Source: Lasiosphaeria ovina
Lineage: Eukaryota > Ascomycota > Sordariomycetes > Sordariales > Lasiosphaeriaceae
Assembly (NCBI GenBank): GCA_033439765.1
Contig: JAULSN010000001.1
Coordinates: forward strand, 5,332,001-5,396,000
Reading direction: 5' to 3'
DNA length: 64,000 bases
Shown: one piece after another, positions 56,517 through 64,000 of the stretch
Position numbering within the stretch: position 1 is the first letter of the stretch
How the letters are laid out: each line of letters starts with the position of its first letter
Translations under genes and position numbers: made by a program
Notes under the pieces: generated by a model
Database searches by the model: none
What the model was told of the DNA's origin: nothing
Seen by the model: the letters and a program-made list of their open reading frames with translations, nothing else

Positions 56517-57864
56517 ATGGCGGCAGAGTCGAAGTTCGCCATCCACGCGGCCGCTCGCGAGGGCAGGCGTGAGTTTGTTTCTACCTTACCTTCAACTCTA
56601 TTCCATGGATTCCCGCCTGCCTCTCTCTCAACTTGGGCGCCGTTTACTGATATTGTTATAACCCATTACTTATAATACAACAGTGGCCGCTGTCGAGTCT
56701 CTCCTAAATGTGAATACCCTCATCACCTCTCATAGACACATCCTGAGGGTCTATCGATGTTTACCTACTGGTCTGACCTTCCACCAACGCAGGTGGATCC
56801 AAAGCTCGCCCGTCTCAAGGATGAAGATGGACGCCTCCCCATACACTGGGCGGCGTCTTCGAACCAGACCGAAATCGTAACCCTGCTGGTCCAACAGAAG
56901 GACTTCGATCCTGATGCTCAGGTACAGCCTCTGCCCCTCACGGGTCACGCAAAGCATCCGACTGACACCAAGCCAAGGATGACATGGGATGGACACCGCT
57001 CATGATATCCGCGAGTGTCAAGGACGGCGACAAGATTGTCGATCTACTCCTCTCCAAGGGGGCAGACGTAAACCAGACCAGTCTGTCTCCTTCTCTCCTT
57101 TGCACACAGCAGTCACCAACCGCCATCTGCTAACACTTGTTTTCTTTCTGGGTGGAAAAAGATAACACTGGCCAGGTAAGCAAGCCCTTTGCCTATCATT
57201 ATCCTCCAGCCTCAGCCCTTCCTGTCTGTCAACAAACCAACCCACTGACCACCACACAGACGGCGCTGCACTTTCTCGCCTCCAAGAACAACCTAGACGT
57301 AGCGCGCAAGCTGCTCGAGCAGAAGCCACCCGCCTCGACGCGCGTGCGCGATAAGCGCGGCCAGTATCCGATTCATCGCGCCGCGGCCGTAGGTTCCGTC
57401 CCAATGGTGAAGCTACTCCTAGAAAACCGGAGCCCGTTGGACGCGACGGACAGCGCAGGCTATACGGCGCTGCATCACGCCGTGGCCGAAGGGCACGGTA
57501 AGTCCAGCCAACCCCCTATCCCCCTTCTCCTATCACGACGACGCTGACCAAGTAACAAAATAATGCAGGCGACACGGCCGTGGCACTGCTCAAGGCAGGC
57601 GCCGCGACGGACAAGAAGGACGCAGACGGGTGTCTGGCGCTAGATCTTGCGCCGGACAGGGACGTGAGTTACTTTCTGCCTCTCTCCCCACGCCACCATA
57701 CCATGCTACCACATTTCATCCCGTCACCCCGTCACCCCGTTATCCTGTCATCCACCCTGCAGACTCCCAAGAGACTCGACACTAACAATGTGATATACCC
57801 ACGATATATATAGGTGCGCAAGTTCATTGAACGGGAGGCGGAAAGGGATGGGATTGCGATTTAA
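56517..57864 (+). CDS. nas6: Ankyrin-repeat proteasome-assembly chaperone, Nas6/gankyrin (PSMD10)-like
   Basis: Chaperone that binds the Rpt3 ATPase during assembly of the 19S proteasome particle. Eight exons: 56517-56568, 56684-56709, 56793-56921, 56978-57080, 57162-57175, 57260-57497, 57569-57663 and 57814-57864. All junctions keep frame and give 235 residues, close to Nas6 and gankyrin. The product is almost entirely ankyrin repeats (GRLPIHWAASSNQTEIVTLL, GWTPLMISASVKDGDKIVDL, TALHFLASKNNLDVARKLL, GYTALHHAVAEGHGDTAVAL). Exon 5 is only 14 nt (NNTGQ). The last intron has a second acceptor (CTGCAG, about 57762) that would give a different short C-terminus ending PRYI. Another small ankyrin protein is the alternative, but length and repeat number favour Nas6. 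Confidence 0.8.
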
Positions 57865-58353
57865 CTCCAGCTCTCTCCCCATTTATCCAGCCAGACTTCT
57901 AAGCGGCCTGCCGTGTAGGGGGCAACAACGGGGTTACGGGGGGGAGTTAAGGTGGTAGAAACACATGTTATTTACATCCGAGATGTGGATGGATGGATTG
58001 GCAGCAGCTACTTGACCGCCGCCGCCATTTAAGTATTCTTCTTTTTTAGACAACGTGGTCAGCCGGCCATCTGCCCACCTTAGGTACCTAGCCTATCTAC
58101 CTCCTCACGTAGCTAGCAAATGCAAAGACTAAACCGGTCCCAACGGCGTGTATGGTATACAGAAGTAAAAGGTCCAAAAATCCATCTTGTCGCCTGCTTC
58201 CTTCGTCTCCTTAGCATAAAAAAGAATTTCCTAATCCAAAAAAAGGGATGGATGTATGTCCCCCGGCCTCCGAATTTTTGAAGACTCCTTTTATTTTCTA
58301 GCTGTCACTGCCTAGCCACCCCCTATACGTTCTTTTCTACATTGATATCATAA
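57865..58353. other. Convergent intergenic region
   Basis: A 489-bp spacer holding the 3' UTRs of the NAS6-like and SGM1-like genes. No gene is visible. Confidence 0.6.
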
Positions 58354-61141
58354 TCACCTGATGGTGCGCTCGACGAGATCCCTATACATGGCCTTGACGT
58401 CCTGGACGTCGGCCCTGAGCTCGTCGACCAGCTCGCTCTTCTCGCCCAGCATCTCCAGCGTGGTCTCGTACCTGGCATTGACCTCGGCAACCTCGGCCTC
58501 GAGGTCGGCGACGCGCTTGAGCGCTTCCCTGCCGCCCTGGGCCTCGCGCATTAGGGCGACGATCTCGGCGCGTGCCTCGTCGCGCTGCTTGGAGATGCGG
58601 GCGAGCTCCTCGCGCGCCGCCACCTTCTCGCTCTCGAGCCGCCGGATCGCCGCGCTCATGCGCTCCACCAGCTGCACCGATGGCCCGGCCGCCACCGTCG
58701 ACACCGACATCATGTCCTGCAAGACCTGGTGGGCCGACGTCGACGACGTCTCCATGCTGTCAAACGTGTCTTCCCTGTGCAGCGGCTCTCTGTCGGGCGG
58801 GTAGCCCATCGCCGGCGTCGTGTGGAGCGAGTCTGTGATGGGGCTGAAGACGCCGCCGCTGCCAGACTGCGCCATGAGCGGGCGCGTCAGCGGTTGGGCC
58901 GAGGGGCGGCGGCTGAAGCTGCGGTTCTCGCCTCCGCCGGCGCCCGCGTCGCTGTTGCTCGATGGCGCCGACGCCTTGCGGACGGCCTTGGTGGTGAGGC
59001 TCTGGATTCCGAGGAAGTCGGTGCTGAAAGTGCGCTGCGGGGTCGGCAGCTGCGGCGACTCGGGCCGGCTGTCGCTCTTTAGGAACGACCCGCCAGGCAG
59101 GTCTTCCAGCCAAGACCGGCGTTCGGCGGGCTGCCGTAATTGCCGGTCTTCCTTCTCTACCTCCCACGCCTGTTTCTGCTTCTCCAGTTCCGCCCTTGAT
59201 TTTGCCAGGGCCGCTTCGGCCTCCTCCGCTCGCCTCTTTAGCGAGTCGAGCTGTGTTTGGTACGACTTGACGTCTTCTTGGATGTTTGGAAGCTTCGTCT
59301 TGGTCTCCTCTAGCTCTTCTTCTTGGCGCTTGGCGCGGATGGCCTTTAAACAAGTTAGCATACGGGGCGTGTCGAGATATAGAGCAACAAACGAGATATT
59401 CTTACTGCTTCGCGAGCCTTTCTCCTCATGTCAGACTCGCGCTGTAGAGCATCGTCCCGCTCCTTTTCTAGGTTCCCTATCCTAGCTAGAAGCGTCGCCT
59501 CTATCCCCTGCCAATTCTCGCTAGCAATCGAGTACTGCGTCTGCAGCGTCTCGACCTGTCTCAGCAGCTTGGCCTGCGAGTCCCCAATGGCGCCCGATGA
59601 AGCCTCTTCGGCACGGATGCGCATGGCCTCGAGCTTGCTCTCCATCACCTGGGCCTCGGCCTTCAGCTCTAGCTCCAGCGCCCGCGCCCGCTCGCTGGCG
59701 CGCTCGGCCTTCTCCCGCAGGTCGTTGGCCAGGATCCTGGCCCGATCGGCGACCAGGCTCTTTTCGACCTGCAAGGCCGCCACGGCCTCCTCGAGGTCGG
59801 CGATTTTCCGACGATCCTGGTCGCGCGCTTGGTCATTGACCTTTGCCGTCATGGCTTCCGCTTGCTCGCTCGCCTTTTGCAGCTGAGTCTTGAGCTCGGC
59901 GATGATACTGTCCTTGGACCGAACCTCGGGCCGCAGTGCGCCGAGTTCTCGCAGTGTCTGATCTAGCCGCTTCTGCACGTCGTCGTTTAGTTTCTCGAGC
60001 TCATCCACTCGACGGACTTGCCTGCGCAGATTTTCTGTTTCTTTATCTGATTTCTCTTTTGCCGCCTTGAGGGAGTTCAGCTCCTTCTCATCGTCGGCAA
60101 TCTTCAACCGGAGCCTCTTCATGATGGTCCGGTGCTTTTGCTCCGTGCTGGCTAGACTCTTGCCCTCCTCCATCAGCTGGGCAATCTGCTGGTCCTTTTC
60201 TGCCAGCTTCTTCTCGACGCTACCAGGTGGCGCGGCCAAAGCCGCTTTCCTTGCCGAGTCTGTTGCTTCCCGTGCGAGAAAATGCAGCTTCGCCTCTAGA
60301 GCGTCTATGCGTTCTACGTAACCATGCACCTCTTCCTGGTGCTGGAGCTGTGCATCTTCGGCTGGTGTGGCCTCGTATTTGACCCGCTCCTCTTCACCAT
60401 CCTCGTTTAAATCTGGCTGAGGCTCCAATTCAGGGGTAGGTTCTATCCTCATCTCCATGACTGGTGCTTTTTCTGGGGGGGTGGTTATTGGAACCGGAAG
60501 CTCCGGTAGGGTTTGCGCGCCATTGGCCTCAACAGGCAGCCCCTCTTGTGCTCGATCCTCTCCGTCGACCGAGCCACGTGTTTGGCTGGCCTCAATAGCG
60601 GGAGTATCTTGGGATTTTCTCGCGATTTCTCCGGAAGCCCGCGCAGAAGAGATCTCCTTTGCGGCCTCTTTCGTGATCGGGCTCGGCCGGTCCAGACTCT
60701 CGGTCGAGGCACGGCTCGGGGCGTCGATGCTCTGGCGCGGACTCGCCTGGGAGGATATGGAGGTCCGGGCTGCGGGACTATCGGGCGGCTTCGGAGCGGC
60801 GTTTTGTGCGGCGGCTTTGGCCGCCATGGCCCTGGCGAGCCTCTCTTGGAGGCGATCATTGGTGCGAGATGATGAAGCGGTTCTGGAGGGACCTGCATGC
60901 ATCGGTAACTGTCAGCCAGGACCAAGCTTTCACGAGGATAGGGTGCTCGCGGCGCAAGCATACCGGGACTCTGTTTGGCCGGCGCTGCTGGGCCCGATGC
61001 GGGCGCAAGTTTTGGGTCCCTCGGCTGGCCGGAACCGTCCTCGCCATCAGCAAGGATATTGTCTAAACGGGCCTCAACACCGGCCACGGCTTGCGAAATA
61101 AAAGAGCCCCATCGCGACGACTGTTTTGACGGCACCGCCAT
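58354..61141 (-). CDS. sgm1: Golgi coiled-coil protein, TMF1/Sgm1-like (TATA element modulatory factor family)
   Basis: Predicted golgin that tethers vesicles at the Golgi and binds Ypt6/Rab6; the name TATA element modulatory factor is historical. Three exons, 60964-61141, 59406-60892 and 58354-59343, encode 884 residues. The introns are 71 and 62 nt with good branch sites. The N-terminus MAVPSKQSSRWGSFISQAVAGVEARLD is typical of the family (W-x-S-F linked to a short helix). A Ser/Pro/Ala-rich linker and then long heptad-rich coiled coil follow from about residue 230 (VERIDALEAKLHFLA through ERDDALQRESDMRRKAREA), with a Ser-rich break around 640-740. The last 110 residues (QLVERMSAAIRRLESEK to DVQDVKAMYRDLVERTIR) match the conserved C-terminal TMF Rab-binding coil. 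All joins keep frame, and no lesion is seen. Confidence 0.87.
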
Positions 61142-62875
61142 GGCTGGATGACGAAACTGAATCCGCAACAGATACACGGTGGCGTCTGGCCATCAAAAGG
61201 GCAAGGATGGCTATAGGCAGGGGCGTTTGGTCGTCACATCTGATCCATCTAAGAGGCGCGGGCGCGGTGGTGGTAGGTTGTCGTCGCGTTGGCCTGCCCT
61301 AGGAAAGAAGTCCGAGAGAAAGAAGCAAAGCTAATGGATCAATTTTTGGTGAGTGTTGCGCCGTTGTTAGCCTCCGTCGACTAACAAGTCGGCTGCGGTT
61401 CTGTTCTGAAGTCCTGCGCATATAGCACCTGCAGTATTAGCGGACTAGAGAAGGCATGCCGAATCAATCAGCATGAGCCGATCCCGTATAGCTTCAAAGA
61501 ATGCCTACCGAGAACAGCTGTCCTGAGAGCATGACGCCGTCCTGGTCCAACAGCCCAGCAGCTAAGCCTCGTATTCCAGGCCCTGCCACCTGGTACGGGT
61601 CAGGCAATCCAACCGTCAGCAGGTGTTGTGCAACCTAACCCCTGCCGAGTTTTGGGGTGTACTGTACTAGTAATACTGTACGGGACCGTACTATGCCACA
61701 GACCCATTGCTAGGTTGTTCCTGCGAGTGTGGAGCTCGAGGCACGGACCAATTTGGCAAGCGCAAACGCAAAGTGAAGTGAAGTTCAGTGCCGCCCGCCG
61801 TTCTGGGAGCAATCCGCGAGTTCCACTTATTACTTCCACATCCGTAGTGGTAAGAGAATTGTAGGTCCCGTCATTGGCAGCTTTCAAGTTCCTTTGCTAC
61901 TCCGGACGTGGAGCATTTAGATTCATGTCGTACTGTGGTGCTTATTGCCAGTGGCCTTTTTAGTCGATGCACTCGGCTCTCAAGCTCTTGCAGCCGGTTC
62001 TCACGATGCATAACAGTAACGTAATGAAGATGCAAGCCGGCGTGAGGCACCAAACGCCGAGAAGCTACAGATTGGCTGTTTCGTTGTTTCATTGTCGCCC
62101 AGGCCGCTAACCAGAACCTCGTGCAGCGGCACAGTCGCGGTAATTTTCGACGAAGCATGGGAACATGTCCGACGAAGGTCCACGGGTACTGTTACCTACC
62201 TTACCTACCTACCTCCTGCGTAGATGGGTGGAAACGTCCATATCTACGCGGTTGGCTGCCTAATGGTCGTTATGCGTGTGTGTATTTGCTGCCGTAGCGC
62301 AACAACAATCACTGTGAATCAACACAACCCTTATCGGTAGATCTTGGCGCACCTGGAAGTTAGGCAAGGCTCACTCACTCGGCGCCCTTTTTCACGAGCT
62401 TGCAAACTCCTGAGCCCCTTTACCCTCACGCCGCACATGGTGTTGTTCCTCTTCTAACGGAACCGGCATCCTCTCCCGCTGCTCTAGTGTTGGATAAATC
62501 TCAGGCAGCCGGCGTATAAAGCTGGCGTTGGTTTCAAGATTCATCGTCGTCCCTTTTGCACGTACTTCGGACGGGAGGTTGTCAAACTTATAAACAGGAC
62601 CGAAACAACGACTATATCCGACTTAAGGCAACTACCTACCACGCACCTGGCCCATTCTCTTCTCCGTGCGAACTTGGCCGCAGACCACTTGGCCGGCCTC
62701 AAACAGGTCACTCTCAAAAGTGAAAAACGAAACCGCCACACGAAGAAGAAATATTCAGAGAGAGACTCACAAGCTGCCCCGGGTTGTTTAGAGGAGCCCC
62801 ACTTCCGGTTTTCTGTTTCCGCGAGGCGCAGTACCTCGGTCCCGCCGGGGAAGAACTTTTGAAGGCTGCTCCGAC
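61142..62875. other. Divergent intergenic region between sgm1 and the ceramidase gene
   Basis: No supportable gene in 1.7 kb. It should hold both promoters. Several ACCTACC units in a row occur at about 62195-62220. Confidence 0.55.
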
Positions 62876-64000
62876 ATGGCATCGGCAATTTCGGCGTTGC
62901 AGATCCCGTACCGCGAACCCCGGGACGGGTTCTGGGGGGAGCAGACATCAACTTTGAACTGGTGTGAAGAGGTACGTGAAATGCCTGCCGTTGGATGTGA
63001 AGGATATCCATGGAATTATTTTTACTCTGTCTTATAACTTGTCCCGTGTGGCTCCCCCTGAATTTCACTTTGCTCTCCCTGGTTGGCCCGGACGCACAAG
63101 CTTACACGCTCGGACTCAAAACATACAGGACTACAACGTCACTTACTATATCGCCGAGGTCGTGAACACCCTCACCAATTTGGTATTTCTCTATCTCGGA
63201 GTCAAGGGCCTGCGCAATGTCATCCGTCATGGCCACCCGCGTGTCTTCATCTTGGCCTTCCTGGGTTACATGACAGTCGGCATGGGCTCCATGGCATTTC
63301 ATACAACCTTGTGGTGTTAGATCCCCCTCCCTCCCCCCTCCCCTTTAGCCTCTTGGTTCTCTTTTCGTGCCCGTGGTTGGTGTTTTTGCCTGCTTACCCA
63401 TTTTTGTGTGGCTCACAGACTCTATGCAGTTGGCCGATGAGCTGCCTATGATATACACAGTTTGTATCTTGTGCTCCAATACATTCTCTCACGGCAAATC
63501 CCCGAGGGGCAGGATTCTGGTGGGAGCCGGTTTCTTCGGGGCCGCTGCCATCATCACGGTTCGTTACTTGCAGGCTCCCGGCTCATGATGGCTTCCCTGC
63601 CGTACACCCCGAGCTACCAGGCATATTTGGCTCCCTTGATATTGCAAGCGAGGCTGTTGACTGACGACTATCTGTTGCGTGCAGATCTACTACCTATACG
63701 CCAAGGACGCGGTGTTCCATCAGGTGGCATACGGTCTGCTGTCGGCTGGGGGCACCTTCTGGGGCTACTACCTCATGGAGGCTCAGCTGCGGCCAGCCCT
63801 GAAGAAGCGGAGTCCCGACAGCTGCGACTGCATGATGCGGGAGCTGTGGGCATTTTCTCTCACAGGTTCGCTGACAATCCCTTCTCTCGTCTGTCTTGCG
63901 GGAGAAACCGAGAAACCGAGAGAAAGAACAAGAAGCTGACACACCGTCCAGGCCTATTCTTGTTCCTGGGAGGCTTCTTTATCTGGAACATGGACAACAT
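62876..64000 (+). CDS. Alkaline ceramidase (Ypc1/Ydc1 family), 3' end outside the window
   Basis: Integral ER membrane hydrolase cleaving (dihydro/phyto)ceramide to a sphingoid base and fatty acid. Exons visible are 62876-62971, 63129-63315, 63419-63558, 63685-63865 and 63952 to beyond the edge; introns are 157, 103, 126 and 86 nt. The start is the ATG at 62876 (MASAISALQIPYREPRDGFW). Family motifs appear in order: GFWGEQTSTLNWCEEDYNVT, YYIAEVVNTLTNL, GMGSMAFHTTLWYSMQLADE with the metal-site Ser and first His, then DELPMIYTVCILCS. A hydrophobic helix (GAGFFGAAAIITIYYLYA) and LTGLFLFLGGFFIWNMDN at the edge follow. The later metal-binding histidine pair lies outside the window. Ypc1 and Ydc1 cannot be told apart here. 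Confidence 0.92.

Noticed and set aside
1..64000. CRISPR arrays, 5S rRNA, riboswitches, intact transposons
   Set aside because: I looked for regularly spaced repeats, the conserved 5S start, TPP-type motifs and long terminal repeats and saw none that held up; CRISPR is not expected in a fungus.

Overview
The window is nuclear DNA of a filamentous ascomycete (Pezizomycotina, most likely Sordariomycetes; genus not resolved). The evidence is short GT-AG introns (mostly 52-160 nt) with CTAAC/CTGAC branch sites, GC-rich coding sequence, a Zn2Cys6 regulator, an intron-bearing tRNA-Phe and orthologues of typical fungal housekeeping genes. Gene models were built by hand from splice signals and reading-frame continuity. 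Many long open frames here begin with GTG, TTG or CTG and were not accepted as starts.

Layout. (1) 1-7.1 kb: the tail of an unidentified gene, an MFS carboxylate-type transporter, a Zn2Cys6 transcription factor and a convergent amidase. Together these resemble a small catabolic group, but the amidase has a frameshift and an in-frame stop. (2) 8.0 kb: tRNA-Phe with a standard anticodon-loop intron, then about 9 kb with no convincing gene. (3) 17.4-27.1 kb: a ketopantoate-reductase-like protein with a long disordered tail, the DASH subunit Hsk3, an RNase P subunit of the Rpr2/Rpp21 family and the mRNA-export helicase Sub2. (4) 28.3 kb: tRNA-Trp whose T arm is split by a 58-nt segment that looks exactly like a fungal spliceosomal intron. 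This is the most unusual observation in the window. (5) 28.4-38.4 kb: about 10 kb without a gene, ending in a pyrimidine-rich leader with possible uORFs before a Pho85-type (PCL) cyclin gene at 38.4-40.6 kb. (6) 42.9-54.3 kb: a run of co-oriented genes that I do not recognise, encoding small, charged, low-complexity or helical proteins. Several have frame breaks, and duplicated short sequences lie in front of some of them. (7) 54.5-64 kb: housekeeping genes again: PRP46, the gankyrin-like NAS6 (divergent from PRP46), a TMF1/Sgm1 golgin and the start of an alkaline ceramidase running off the right edge.

Housekeeping functions cover splicing and export (Prp46, Sub2), tRNA maturation (RNase P subunit), kinetochore-microtubule coupling (Hsk3), proteasome assembly (Nas6), Golgi tethering (Sgm1), cell cycle or phosphate signalling (PCL cyclin) and sphingolipid turnover (ceramidase). 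All of these reading frames are intact once spliced. The amidase and at least three of the unrecognised genes are broken, so the breaks are more likely relaxed constraint than a uniformly high base-calling error rate.
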